Shown piece by piece: positions 1 through 8,862 of a stretch of DNA of 64,000 nt. The position numbers and the translations under genes were made by a program. Positions within the stretch are counted from its first letter, which is position 1. Every line of letters begins with the position of its first letter. The stretch spans positions 310,001 through 374,000 of the forward strand of contig NZ_JAPWIJ010000007.1 in the NCBI RefSeq assembly GCF_027270735.1. The letters are read 5' to 3'. The DNA is from Rhodococcus ruber. GTDB taxonomy: Bacteria; Actinomycetota; Actinomycetes; Mycobacteriales; Mycobacteriaceae. The notes below the pieces were generated by a model. That model worked only from the letters and a program-made list of their open reading frames with translations. It searched no databases and was not told where the DNA came from.

Positions 1-725
1 AAAGTTCCCATGAAGTTCGCGGCAACTGCTCCTTCGGGGGCTGTTGACGGCAGACCTGCCGAGCCCAGCGAGATCAGGTCGGACAACGCGGCGAACGGCG
101 TCCAATCGACCACAGAACCGAGGCGATCGGGTAGCAAACTACGGATGGAATCCTGACCGACCATCGCGATGATCATCACCGGCAGTGACGTGATCTGAGC
201 AGCCTCGGCATTCTTGGTGACCGCGCTGGTCGCCAGGGCCAGCAGTGAGAACACGACGATTCCGCCGAGCAGCGCAAGAACGAGGACGATGGCATTGACG
301 GGGACCGGAGAGCCGGCTCCGTAGATCACCCCTCCTACGATGACGGCACCGATGAGGGTGAGTAACGCCCCTGGCACAGCGGGTGCCACCTGAATCTGCC
401 AGTCGGCAGCCTCGCCCGTTCGTAGCCGCTTCAGTACACCTTCCCCACGCCGGGTCGTGACCATCGAGAGCACCGAGTAGTACATCACGAACAGCAGCGC
501 CATCAGGGCGAACATTTCCAGTCCGGTGGTGGCGACACCGACGGTGGCCCCGGAATTGTTGCGCGCGATGAAGAAGGTCGCGAGGGGAATCGCCACCGGA
601 AACAGTGTGCCCATGACGACGAGAGTCTTGTTGCGGATGAACTGTCGATATTCAGCGACGGCGAGAGAGGACAGCGGGCGCCGGCCGAACCCCACGGAGG
701 GCGGCGCGGTGGTCGTGGTGGTCAT
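1..725 (-). CDS. ABC-2 type transporter permease (partial, C-terminus beyond the window)
   Basis: Membrane subunit of an ABC exporter. About 241 residues are visible. After a cytoplasmic N-terminus comes a membrane segment (LVVMGTLFPVAIPLATFFIA), then several more hydrophobic segments (ALMALLFVMYYSVLS, ALLTLIGAVIVGGVIYG, IVLVLALLGGIVVFSLLALA), as expected of ABC-2 permeases. The ATG at 725-723 overlaps the TGA of the upstream ATPase gene in an ATGA arrangement, so the two subunits should be translationally coupled. The last gene of the operon as seen here; the 3' end is cut by the window edge. Substrate unknown; drug or lipid export is common for such pairs. Confidence 0.88.
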   Translation of the reverse strand, partial: MTTTTTAPPSVGFGRRPLSSLAVAEYRQFIRNKTLVVMGTLFPVAIPLATFFIARNNSGATVGVATTGLEMFALMALLFVMYYSVLSMVTTRRGEGVLKRLRTGEAADWQIQVAPAVPGALLTLIGAVIVGGVIYGAGSPVPVNAIVLVLALLGGIVVFSLLALATSAVTKNAEAAQITSLPVMIIAMVGQDSIRSLLPDRLGSVVDWTPFAALSDLISLGSAGLPSTAPEGAVAANFMGT

Positions 726-1660
726 GATGCTCCGATCAATTCGGGGGTGGACGTCGGCGACTCGCTGTGGTCGGCGGCAATGTCGAGGAATACCGATTCG
801 AGTGACGCGGCTCGTGCTTCGAGACCGGTCAACTGCACGCCGCGGGCACCGGCCCAGGCCAGCAGCTCGGACAAATGTCGTTGCAACTGGTGGGTGTAGA
901 CCGTGACCCGCGCGCCGGCGTCGACCGTCGCACCGTCCCACGTCGGCAGCATCAGGCCGGGGTGGTCGAAGACGATCCGAGCAGGATGCTCGTCGACGAT
1001 GTCGCGAAGTGTGCCGCGGCGCGCGATCTCACCCTTGTGCATGATCGCGATAGTGTCGGCGAGGGCTTCGGCCTCGTCGAGGTAGTGCGTCGTGAGGAGG
1101 ATCGTCACGCCGGATGCCTTCAGACCGGCCAGCAATTTCCATGTGGCCCGGCGACTTTCGGGATCGAGGCCCGTAGTCGGCTCGTCCAGGAACAACAACC
1201 GAGGCTGGCCGAGCAATGCACATGCGAGGTCGACTCGACGCTTCTCGCCACCCGACAGCGACCCCACCCGAACATCGGCCCGGTCCGTGAGATCGACCTG
1301 CGCCAGGACGGCTGCAGTTGTCGTGGGATTGCTGCAGGTACCGCGCCACATCTCCAGGGTCTCTGCGATCGTCAACTCGGCCGGCAATCCCCCGGACTGC
1401 AACATGATGCCGATCTGCGGACGGACCTTCTTGCGTTCCAACCGAGGATCGTGCCCGAAGACTTCCACCTCACCCGACGTCGGTGCCAATAGGCCTTCCA
1501 ACAGGTCGAAGGTCGAGGTCTTGCCTGCGCCGTTGGTCCCGAGCAGCGCGAAGACCTCCCCCTCCGCGACGTCGATGTCGATGCCTTTCACCGCTTCGAA
1601 TGCGTCGTCTCCCTTCCCGTACACCCGACGCAATCCGCGGGCTGCGATCACCGCGCTCAT
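722..1660 (-). CDS. ABC transporter ATP-binding protein
   Basis: ATPase subunit of the same exporter, 312 residues. Walker A GTNGAGKT lies near residues 41-48, the ABC signature LSGGEKRR near the middle, and Walker B LLFLDEPTTGLD follows. The long C-terminal part after the nucleotide-binding domain is typical of the DrrA/CcmA-like export class. The start at 1660 is chosen because its ATG overlaps the stop of the preceding small membrane protein (ATGA at 1660-1657); an in-frame ATG-type start 12 bases upstream (1672) is less likely. Its own stop overlaps the permease start. Three genes therefore form one tightly coupled operon. Substrate cannot be read from the sequence. Confidence 0.93.
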   Translation of the reverse strand: MSAVIAARGLRRVYGKGDDAFEAVKGIDIDVAEGEVFALLGTNGAGKTSTFDLLEGLLAPTSGEVEVFGHDPRLERKKVRPQIGIMLQSGGLPAELTIAETLEMWRGTCSNPTTTAAVLAQVDLTDRADVRVGSLSGGEKRRVDLACALLGQPRLLFLDEPTTGLDPESRRATWKLLAGLKASGVTILLTTHYLDEAEALADTIAIMHKGEIARRGTLRDIVDEHPARIVFDHPGLMLPTWDGATVDAGARVTVYTHQLQRHLSELLAWAGARGVQLTGLEARAASLESVFLDIAADHSESPTSTPELIGAS

Positions 1661-1941
1661 CGCTGACCCCACTTGCGGGTACCGACGATCCAGCGGACTG
1701 CGAAGATTGCCACACCGGCTCCGGCGACGACCGCGGAGACGATGACTCCGGGCTGCAGCACACCCAGCACGATGCCCAGCGCTACGACGGCTCCGATCGC
1801 GGCAACAGCCTCCCGGCCACGAGTGGGGGCGGGACCGAAACGCATGCCGTCTGCGATGAAGTTGCCGAGAGTGATTCCCTGCGAGCTTGTTTGGCTACGG
1901 TCAGGAGGACTGTTCGGATGGTTCATTCCTGTTCTGTTCAT
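1657..1941 (-). CDS. small membrane protein, first gene of the ABC exporter operon
   Basis: A 94-residue protein of unknown family. After about 45 polar residues come two hydrophobic stretches (AVAAIGAVVALGIVLGVLQP and VIVSAVVAGAGVAIFAVRWI), so it probably spans the membrane twice. Its stop codon overlaps the ATPase start. A second ATG five codons in has AGG close upstream and could be the true start. Cotranscription suggests a role with the exporter, but no homology is recognised. Confidence 0.7.
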   Translation of the reverse strand: MNRTGMNHPNSPPDRSQTSSQGITLGNFIADGMRFGPAPTRGREAVAAIGAVVALGIVLGVLQPGVIVSAVVAGAGVAIFAVRWIVGTRKWGQR

Positions 1942-2089
1942 GACTAGAAGCCTGTCCGAAGGGGGCCGTGGTCACCAGTGCACCCGAGCATCGAATCACG
2001 CCGTTATCTGCATGCCCGAACCATGACCGATGTCATCGACCGGCTATTTTCGTTGCGCAGCAATGAGATTCCCGCAGCGCACACACCCG

Positions 2090-3088
2090 TTATGCAGTCG
2101 CGTTGTGCGACAGAGCGAATTGCCACGACACACGCGAGGCATCTACGCCCGAAGCGTCGGTGAACAAGCCCGCGCCGGGACCGGGCCAGACGTGACCCAT
2201 ACCTTCGACGAGGTAGGACTCGATGGCCGCCGGCCGCCCGTCATCGTCGCCGTATCGGGTGTGCGTGTACGGATGCTTGTCCGGTTCTTCGACACGAGTG
2301 GATTCGATCGTCGACGCCGGTTCACCCAAAGCGCCACCGATCGAAAGCCACTGCGCAGTCAACCGTTCGGCCATGACCGGCCGCACGACGTCGTCACGGT
2401 CCCCCTGAACAACCAGCAGCGGAACATATCTCGCACGATCCCCCATTTCCGCAACAGCCAAGCTTGCGGTGTACTCGGGAGTGACACGGTCCAGATCGTG
2501 CTGCGCCTTGTCGTAGCTGTACTCACCCCCAGCTGTCGATGTCACCGTCGCGAACACATCGGGATACGTCACAGCCATCGCGACAGCAAGACCCGCGCCC
2601 GACGACGCACCGGAGACATGGACGTCTCTGCGGTCGCCGTTGTACCGGTCGATCACCGATTCCGTGATTCCGGCGATCATTGCGGGTTCGCCGACACCAC
2701 GACGTTGATGGGCCGGATCGATTGCGTTCCAACACAGTTGAGGGCTCCGGTCGAAGGTCTGCGTCGGGTAGACGACGATGAAGTCCTCCTCGTTCGCAAC
2801 GACGTCGAACCGGGTCGTGTCCTTCATCGAGTTGATCCCGTACCCCGTCATGCCACACCCGTGAAGGGCAACCATGATCGGTGTCGGAGAGGATGGGTCG
2901 TAATCGGTCGGAAGATGCACCTGATAGTCGACGACACCTGCGTCGCCGACGAACTGCCCGTATTCGTCACGGTCACCGGACGACGCCCCTGCTGTAGCCG
3001 TGGTCAGGGTCGAGCTCCCCAGCGTCACGGCGAGGACAGCGAGCAAGGTAGCTCGAAACCCCTTTCTCGCAACAGATTTCACGTTCAC
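2090..3088 (-). CDS. secreted esterase, LpqC / PHB-depolymerase family (CE1)
   Basis: Exported alpha/beta hydrolase of 332 residues. The N-terminus is a Sec signal peptide (basic start, then ATLLAVLAVTLGSS, likely cleavage after the TATAGA region). Oxyanion motif ALHGCGMTGYG, nucleophile elbow GASSGAG (GxSxG), aspartate in VVQGDRDDVVRP and histidine in GMGHVWPGPG match feruloyl-esterase/PHB-depolymerase-like enzymes annotated as LpqC in actinobacteria. The GTG at 3088 overlaps the TGA of the upstream hydrolase gene (GTGA), so it is coupled to it; an alternative GTG lies two codons downstream. No lipobox cysteine, so it should be secreted rather than lipid-anchored. Natural ester substrate unknown. 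Confidence 0.88.
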   Translation of the reverse strand: MNVKSVARKGFRATLLAVLAVTLGSSTLTTATAGASSGDRDEYGQFVGDAGVVDYQVHLPTDYDPSSPTPIMVALHGCGMTGYGINSMKDTTRFDVVANEEDFIVVYPTQTFDRSPQLCWNAIDPAHQRRGVGEPAMIAGITESVIDRYNGDRRDVHVSGASSGAGLAVAMAVTYPDVFATVTSTAGGEYSYDKAQHDLDRVTPEYTASLAVAEMGDRARYVPLLVVQGDRDDVVRPVMAERLTAQWLSIGGALGEPASTIESTRVEEPDKHPYTHTRYGDDDGRPAAIESYLVEGMGHVWPGPGAGLFTDASGVDASRVSWQFALSHNATA

Positions 3089-4080
3089 GTCACCATCTCT
3101 GTCGAGCGGATGTGCTGCGCGAACCAGGCGAGCACAGTCTCCATGGTCTCGGGGTCGAGGCGCGTGCCCGGCTCGTTGTATCCGCTGCCCGGCGACGCGG
3201 CGATGTCCACCGGCGTGCGCAGGTCTTCTTTGAACACGTGATTTGCATTGGCCGGGAAGGCGAAGGTCACGTTGCTCATCCCGGCGGCGACCTCGCGGAG
3301 AGGAATGCCGTCGGCGTGCATATCGATCTGAAGGTCTTTCGCACCGATCAGCACCAGTGCAGGAATCTGCACCTTCCCGAGCGAAACGGTCGCGGACTCG
3401 ACCCACAGCTCTCGGATGAACGGCAGATTCGCCGGTTCCTCCAAGCCTGCGAGGACCGTCTTCACGCTGTCCGGCACGCTCGGGTCGACATTCATCGGCA
3501 GCCCCGCCGTGTACCGCGCAGCAGCCTCCTGCACCCTCGCCATCACCTCGGACCCGCCGGGAATCTGGTTGATCTGACGCGCCAGTTGCGAGAGCAGCAC
3601 GGTCTCTATCGGCCGGCCAGGTGGTGCCGCGAGGACGATTCCCGCGAAGGGGACGTCGTGGGTTGTCGTGGCGTAATGGAGCACGTGGAGGGCGCCTTCG
3701 CTGTTCCCGAGCCCGACGATCCTCGAGGGATCGACGCACTCCAGCCCGGACAGCACCGTGACGGCCTCCACCAGCTCGTTCAGATGCGACTGCATACTCA
3801 TCGTGCCGGTCAGCGCCTCGACGTTGTCCATCGCGTGTGGACCGGATGCTCGCTTGTCGTAGCGAAGTGACGCGATACCTGCATCACCGAACGCCTCTGC
3901 CATGAGCCGAGCGCTGCCGTTGCTGCCGGGCAGCAGTGGCGAACACCAATCGCGGTCGGTCGGCCCGCTACCGGCCACGAAGACCACGGCAGGGAAGGAC
4001 CCCTCACCGTCAGGGCAAACCATCGTGCCGTCCATCGTGATGCCGTCCAGCATCCAAGAGACCTCGAAGGTGTGTGTCAT
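3085..4080 (-). CDS. alpha/beta hydrolase (cytoplasmic paralogue of the lipoprotein at 7647-8714)
   Basis: A 331-residue hydrolase without a signal peptide. Shared signature with the lipoprotein hydrolase at 7647-8714: AGSGPTDR near the oxyanion loop, GIASLRYDK, nucleophile elbow GNSEG, an Asp in LIGAKDLQID and the catalytic histidine in ANHVFKED. Related to the DUF3887/dienelactone-hydrolase-like group. The ATG at 4080 gives a sensible N-terminus; earlier in-frame sequence is intergenic. It is divergent from a MerR gene at 4237 and leads a two-gene operon with the LpqC-like esterase. Confidence 0.87.
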   Translation of the reverse strand: MTHTFEVSWMLDGITMDGTMVCPDGEGSFPAVVFVAGSGPTDRDWCSPLLPGSNGSARLMAEAFGDAGIASLRYDKRASGPHAMDNVEALTGTMSMQSHLNELVEAVTVLSGLECVDPSRIVGLGNSEGALHVLHYATTTHDVPFAGIVLAAPPGRPIETVLLSQLARQINQIPGGSEVMARVQEAAARYTAGLPMNVDPSVPDSVKTVLAGLEEPANLPFIRELWVESATVSLGKVQIPALVLIGAKDLQIDMHADGIPLREVAAGMSNVTFAFPANANHVFKEDLRTPVDIAASPGSGYNEPGTRLDPETMETVLAWFAQHIRSTEMVT

Positions 4081-4236
4081 ACATGCCTTTCTTTCGACCG
4101 GCCGCGAACCGCGGCGAAACTGATGGGATTGGGCGGAATCGGTCGGTAAACGGCCTGGAGCGGCGTCGGTTGATATCGCTTCGCGCCGCATCGGCGTTAG
4201 GGTTGGGGTTCCGATCGATTCGAGCGAGGGGTGCCC

Positions 4237-4959
4237 ATGACGTGGAGCACCAGTGAGCTGGCCGAATTGGCGACGACCACCGTCAACACCGTCCGGCACT
4301 ACCACCGGTGCGGCCTGCTCGACGAGCCACATCGTCGCTCCAACGGCTACAAGGAGTACGGCGTCACGCACCTGGTGCGTCTCCTGCAAATCAGGCGGCT
4401 ACGCGACATCGGCGTTCCACTCGCGCAGATCGAGACCACCGGTTCGGGCGTCGGCACCTCCGCCGATGTGCTCACCGCCATCGACACGAATCTTGCCGAC
4501 GTCATCGAGAGCAGCCTTCGCACTCGCGCCCAAATCGCACTGTTGCTCGAGCACGGATCGATCACCGAGGTCCCGGCCGGCCTCGAGCACACCGCACTGG
4601 GCATGACTCCTGCCGAGAGATCCATAGCTCTGGTCTACTCGCAGATATACGACCCCAAAACGATGGACGATGTCCGGGACATGATCGAATCCGACGACGA
4701 CGCGGCGACAGTCGAGTTCGAGTCCCTGCCCGCCGATGCCGACGCCGACACGCGCACTCGCCTCGCCGACGAATTCGCGGACACAATCGCCAAAGCGATG
4801 GTCGAGTACCCGTGGATGAACGAACCGAACGCCCGTCTGATGGGAAGCCCGGAGTTGGCGGGAGAGGCCATCGCCGAGACCATCCGAGAGTTCTACAACA
4901 CTGCGCAACTCGACGTACTGCTTCGTGCCACTGTCATCGCTCGGCAGCGACACCGTTGA
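4237..4959 (+). CDS. MerR family transcriptional regulator (paralogue 1)
   Basis: DNA-binding regulator of 240 residues. The N-terminal winged helix contains TSELAELATTTVNTVRHYHR and LLDEP, followed by the MerR helix LVRLLQIRRLRDIGVPLAQI. The remaining 165 residues are a helical C-terminal domain shared with the two other MerR genes in the window (14988-15713 and 15721-16437), probably the effector domain. ATG 4237 has AGGGG about five bases upstream; a GTG at 4231 is also in frame but lacks spacing for that site. Divergent from the hydrolase operon starting at 4080, so control of that operon is the simple guess. Confidence 0.9.
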   Translation: MTWSTSELAELATTTVNTVRHYHRCGLLDEPHRRSNGYKEYGVTHLVRLLQIRRLRDIGVPLAQIETTGSGVGTSADVLTAIDTNLADVIESSLRTRAQIALLLEHGSITEVPAGLEHTALGMTPAERSIALVYSQIYDPKTMDDVRDMIESDDDAATVEFESLPADADADTRTRLADEFADTIAKAMVEYPWMNEPNARLMGSPELAGEAIAETIREFYNTAQLDVLLRATVIARQRHR

Positions 4960-4970
4960 CCGGTCTCCCG

Positions 4971-6524
4971 TCACAGGACGCAGCGTGAGTCGTAGGAAGG
5001 CGTCGCGAGGTCGATGAGGTAGTCGGCAACGATCTCGTCCACGCACGCGTTCCCTGCGATGATCGATCCGTGCTGCTCACCCTCGACGGTCACCAGGCTT
5101 CCACCGAGCGCGTCCGCAAGGTTGACGGCACCCTGGTGCGGAGTCAACGCATCGCCGGTCACAGAGACCGTCAAAGTGTCTGGTAATCCTTCGATTTCGG
5201 TCGCATAGGGGTAGCCCAACGTGGGCTCGACGGGCCATTGCTCGCACGTATCCCGCACACCCTCGACCGATCTTCCCGAATCGACGAAAGGATTCGCATC
5301 GAATGCTGCGCGAATCAGTGCTGCTTCCTCGGCCGGACTGTGGCGTTCCTCGTCGATACAGTTGATCGCACCCGTCGCTTCGAGGGTGTTCGCGTAGGTT
5401 CCGTCCGCGCTGCGATCCTGGTAGATGTCGCTGAGTGCAATCAGTGAGTCTCCTCGGCCGTCACGCAGTTGGGCAAGGCTCATGACCACGGGCTGCCACG
5501 CCTCCTGTGAATAGAGACCGAGGACAACGCCTCCGATTGCTTTGGTGAACGTCAGTTCACGACCGTCGGCCGCCGGTAGTGGTGCGTCTACCAGGGGCCG
5601 AACGAGGCTGTGGAACACCTCGGTTGCCTGCGCCGGGTCCGGCCCCAGTGCGCAATCAGTCTGTGTGGCACAGAACTTCGCGAGCTCGTCGAATGCCCGT
5701 TGCATCCCACCGGCCTGCTGAATGCGTCGCTCCTTCGTTCCGGCGAGCGGGTCCATCCCACCGTCGAGAACAAGCGCCCTGACGTTCTCCGGGAACATCT
5801 CCGCGTACACCGCGCCCAGGCGGGTTCCGTAACTCGCACCCGCGTAGGTGAGCTCGTCGTCGCCCAGCGCAGCGCGCATGACGTCCATATCGCGTGCCAC
5901 ATCACGTGTACCCAGGTGGGCCAACGCGTTCTCTCCTCCAGACCCTGCTGCGCAGTTCTCATAGAATTCGCGGGTCGAATCTTCGGACATCGCATGCGGC
6001 AGAACGCTGATCGCAGCGCTGATCGCGTCGGTTTCACGCTCGTCGTCGTCGAAACAGTTCACCGCGGGTGTCGACGCACCCACACCACGTGGATCGAACC
6101 CGACCAGGTCGAACCTGTCGGTGACGTCGCTCTGCGCCCACGCGCCCGCGGTGGTTGCCGCGAACTCGGTTCCCGAGAACCCGGGTCCACCCGGGTTCAG
6201 CACAATGGAACCGATCGGATCAGCCGAACGTGCGGGAATCCTGGACAGCGCGATCTCGGCCGTCTCCCCCGCTGGATTCATGTAGTCGAGTGGCACATCC
6301 ATGCGTGCGCACTGGTATTCCATTTGTGAGGCATCAGTTTCACCAGACGGGAGGTTCGCGGCAGGCGGGGCACAATCCACGAAGTTCAACTGCTGGCTGT
6401 AGAACGTGTCGAGAGATCCGGCGTCGGGCTCGCCGTCCTCGGGTGCGGTGTTCTGGCTGCAGGACGCGAGCAACGCCATCACTGCCACAGCCGCGCCCGC
6501 TTTCAGTCCTAGGTGAGTACGCAT
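4971..6524 (-). CDS. TAP-family alpha/beta hydrolase, lipoprotein (TAP1)
   Basis: Exported peptidase-like hydrolase of 517 residues in the tripeptidyl-aminopeptidase family. Signal peptide ends in the lipobox LLASC, so a lipid anchor is expected. Oxyanion region NPGGPGFSG, nucleophile elbow GASYGTRLG, acid VTGDALTPH and histidine EGEQHGS are all present; the last two lie in the TAP-like C-terminal domain. Closely similar to TAP3 at 13332-14885, which has the same length. ATG 6524 gives the usual signal peptide; GTG 6539 is an in-frame alternative. Last gene of a probable operon 8714 to 4971 with 42-base gaps, driven by the MerR-type promoter at 8784-8814. Confidence 0.9.
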   Translation of the reverse strand: MRTHLGLKAGAAVAVMALLASCSQNTAPEDGEPDAGSLDTFYSQQLNFVDCAPPAANLPSGETDASQMEYQCARMDVPLDYMNPAGETAEIALSRIPARSADPIGSIVLNPGGPGFSGTEFAATTAGAWAQSDVTDRFDLVGFDPRGVGASTPAVNCFDDDERETDAISAAISVLPHAMSEDSTREFYENCAAGSGGENALAHLGTRDVARDMDVMRAALGDDELTYAGASYGTRLGAVYAEMFPENVRALVLDGGMDPLAGTKERRIQQAGGMQRAFDELAKFCATQTDCALGPDPAQATEVFHSLVRPLVDAPLPAADGRELTFTKAIGGVVLGLYSQEAWQPVVMSLAQLRDGRGDSLIALSDIYQDRSADGTYANTLEATGAINCIDEERHSPAEEAALIRAAFDANPFVDSGRSVEGVRDTCEQWPVEPTLGYPYATEIEGLPDTLTVSVTGDALTPHQGAVNLADALGGSLVTVEGEQHGSIIAGNACVDEIVADYLIDLATPSYDSRCVL

Positions 6525-6581
6525 ACGCCAATTACGCACTATGTCGTCGGCACACAGTCAAGAACGATGGGGTCTCCGCAA

Positions 6582-7604
6582 TCAGTTGGTCGCGGTGGCG
6601 TTCCGGCGAACGGGCTGCCGATGTCCCCATGTGCCCCACCGCCACAACCACTCGAGCGGTCCTTGCACGAAGTGCCGTAGCCACAACACGCTGGCAACCC
6701 ATTGCGCGAGGAGTATCGCGCCTGCCGTACCCAACAGCGTTGTCCACGAGGAGCTGTCGGAGAAGTTCAACACCAACCCCGCCGCCAGCATCAACGGTGC
6801 GGCACCGACGTAATTGGTCAGGGCCATCCTGCCCAACGGGCCGAAGGCCGCTACCAGAATTCGAGACACACCGGTTGTCATCAGCAGGGCGAGCGACGAC
6901 ACGTACACCGCTGCGACAGCCAGACCCGCTGCAGCGGACTCCGTGCTGAAATTCGACATCTCGATCGTCCTGGTCTGCAGGAAGATCAGCGGGATCGCGG
7001 CAACTGCACCGACGATCAGCACGATCGTCGCACCACGGCGCGACCGACCGATGGCCGATACGACACCGTACCGGGTGAGGACAGCACCCAGAAGGAGCAT
7101 CCCCGGAGTCAGGCTGATACCACCGCCCGTGAAGAGAAGGCTCCCCACGATGAGCGCCACCGCCGCAACCGCTGAGACCCGCCGCGACATCCACGTGCTC
7201 GGAAGCAAGATGGCGAGGCCGACCACCGCCAGCGGTAGCAACGCAGATCCGGGTTGGAGCACGTTGAACGGGATTCCGATGGCGAGCAGGAGCAGCAGTC
7301 GCCGGAGCAGGAGTAGCCGGGGACGTATCACCCGGCGGGCAGCGGACTCGTAGAACATCGCAAATCCGATGCCGAAGAGTAGAGCGAAGATCGGGAAGAA
7401 GCGTTGTTGCACAAGAAGCTGCAACCAGCCTCCTGTGTTGTCGAGTGCCGCACGCTCGTAGAGGCCCGGTGCGGTACGGAAGCCGGTGAGTGGCCCGATG
7501 TTCACAAAGATGATGCCGCACAGTGCAACACCACGAATCACATCGAGGGTAGCGATTCGGCCGACGGCGGCTCTCGAAACAGACTGCTGGGCAATGGATG
7601 TCAC
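6582..7604 (-). CDS. DUF418 family polytopic membrane protein
   Basis: A 340-residue integral membrane protein. The N-terminal LDVIRGVALCGIIFVNI segment and the C-terminal GPLGRMALTNY signature are diagnostic of DUF418 (YeiB-like) proteins; roughly eight to nine hydrophobic helices lie between. Function of the family is not established; it is distantly related to acyltransferase-type membrane proteins. It sits 42 bases after the lipoprotein hydrolase gene and 42 bases or so before TAP1, which suggests one transcript. Confidence 0.88.
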   Translation of the reverse strand: MTSIAQQSVSRAAVGRIATLDVIRGVALCGIIFVNIGPLTGFRTAPGLYERAALDNTGGWLQLLVQQRFFPIFALLFGIGFAMFYESAARRVIRPRLLLLRRLLLLLAIGIPFNVLQPGSALLPLAVVGLAILLPSTWMSRRVSAVAAVALIVGSLLFTGGGISLTPGMLLLGAVLTRYGVVSAIGRSRRGATIVLIVGAVAAIPLIFLQTRTIEMSNFSTESAAAGLAVAAVYVSSLALLMTTGVSRILVAAFGPLGRMALTNYVGAAPLMLAAGLVLNFSDSSSWTTLLGTAGAILLAQWVASVLWLRHFVQGPLEWLWRWGTWGHRQPVRRNATATN

Positions 7605-7646
7605 GTGTTCAGCTTTCTGCTAGGTTCGACCGGGGCCGCCCGCACA

Positions 7647-8714
7647 TCAACGGGCGAAAATCCATGATTCGAACGCATCGGTGAACTGCTGCGAGAAGGG
7701 CAACGGCTCTCCGTACTCGGCACCGGTCGACGGCTGGTCGCCTACGTCCTTGAGGACATGATTCGCCGTGTCCAGATGCGTTGTGCTCAGCTTCGTTTGC
7801 GCCAAGACGTCGTTGAGACCGGCCACGTCGACGCATCGAACCTGCATGTCCTTGTCCGAACAGCTTGTGAATACTGCCATCGAGGATGGCAGGGACGCCG
7901 CCATGGCGATCGGATCGAGTTCGTCCTGAGTGGCCAGCATGGTGGCGCCTGCCGGAACCATCCCTATCGAACGTAGCGGTTCCGGGAGATCGTTCGGAAT
8001 TGTCCCTGAAGTGCGGATCTGGTCCACCGTGCGGTTCAAGGACGATACGAGGTCGACACCAGCCACATCCACCATTCGTCCAGATTCCACGAGTCCGGCG
8101 ACCTGACGCATCATGATGTCCAATGTTCGAGCCGTCTGTGGTTGCACCAGGCCCATCGAAGTAATGGGCGGCACCTCGCCGGCCTTGTCGGTGGCCAGCG
8201 CCAACGCCACCAGGGCACCTTGACTGTGCCCGACCAGTCCGATTCCCGAATTCTCGATGTGCGGCCGATCGACGAGGAAGTTCGCCGCCGCCGCGGCCTC
8301 GTGCAGGTATACATCGTGCCCGAGTTCCGACGGGTCCGTCTCTGAGTCCAATTCCGTTGCACCGGTGCCGGATTTGTCGTACCTCAGGCTGGCAATGCCG
8401 CGGCGCGCCAAGACGTCGGCCAAGTAGCTCAACGTGCCGATGGATCCTTCGACGTGGACGTTGTCGCCATTCCTGTCCGTCGGCCCGGAACCGGCGATCA
8501 GCAGTACGGCCGGAACAGCTATGCCGGTGTCGTCGGGCATTCGTAAGCTTCCATGAACCGTTTGCGCCCCGTTTTCGAACGCGACTTCTTGATCCATGCC
8601 CACCGATTGTGGAGCTGGGCTCGCGCTCTTCGAGTCGGAAGTGGCACTGCCACAAGAGACTATGGCCAGCATGGACAGACCTGCCAGTATCGCCGTCGAT
8701 GTCGTGAACTTCAT
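7647..8714 (-). CDS. lipoprotein alpha/beta hydrolase
   Basis: A 355-residue exported hydrolase. Signal peptide ends in IVSC, an acceptable lipobox. Catalytic features: AGSGPTDRNG, GIASLRYDKSG, nucleophile elbow GHSQG, a possible acid in SCSDKDMQ, and histidine in ANHVLKD. It is the envelope counterpart of the cytoplasmic hydrolase at 3085-4080. First gene of the inferred hydrolase-DUF418-TAP1 operon; a MerR-type promoter (TTGACC, 19 bp, TAGTTT) lies about 70 bases upstream of the ATG. Confidence 0.9.
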   Translation of the reverse strand: MKFTTSTAILAGLSMLAIVSCGSATSDSKSASPAPQSVGMDQEVAFENGAQTVHGSLRMPDDTGIAVPAVLLIAGSGPTDRNGDNVHVEGSIGTLSYLADVLARRGIASLRYDKSGTGATELDSETDPSELGHDVYLHEAAAAANFLVDRPHIENSGIGLVGHSQGALVALALATDKAGEVPPITSMGLVQPQTARTLDIMMRQVAGLVESGRMVDVAGVDLVSSLNRTVDQIRTSGTIPNDLPEPLRSIGMVPAGATMLATQDELDPIAMAASLPSSMAVFTSCSDKDMQVRCVDVAGLNDVLAQTKLSTTHLDTANHVLKDVGDQPSTGAEYGEPLPFSQQFTDAFESWIFAR

Positions 8715-8783
8715 GTGATTCTCTCCAAGGTTGCTCTGTCAGAGTCGAAGTCTGTGTCCTGCGCTCGCACGCGCTGTGGACCG

Positions 8784-8814
8784 AAACTAGTGCGTGTTCC
8801 GAGAACAGGGTCAA
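8784..8814 (-). promoter_or_regulatory. MerR-type promoter A (19-bp spacer) upstream of lipoprotein hydrolase operon
   Basis: Read on the minus strand: -35 TTGACC (8814-8809), a 19-bp spacer containing TGTTC-N3-GAACA, and -10 TAGTTT (8789-8784). A 19-bp spacer with an internal inverted repeat is the known design of MerR-activated promoters. The same layout recurs at 10719-10749 and 14923-14953. It lies between the stop of TAP2 and the start of the gene at 8714. Confidence 0.72.
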
Positions 8815-8862
8815 GCCCTGGTGTTTCGACCTATACGACCGGTTCACCGGGTACGCGGTGGC

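Noticed and set aside
2030..3241. 403-residue plus-strand open frame
   Set aside because: Antisense to the LpqC-like esterase, which has signal peptide and catalytic motifs; the plus frame has no family features.
4081..4236. MerR-type promoter between the first hydrolase and MerR paralogue 1
   Set aside because: No TTGACC with a 19-bp spacer was found on either strand here; GGGTTGGGGTTCC near the MerR start is suggestive but not the same motif.
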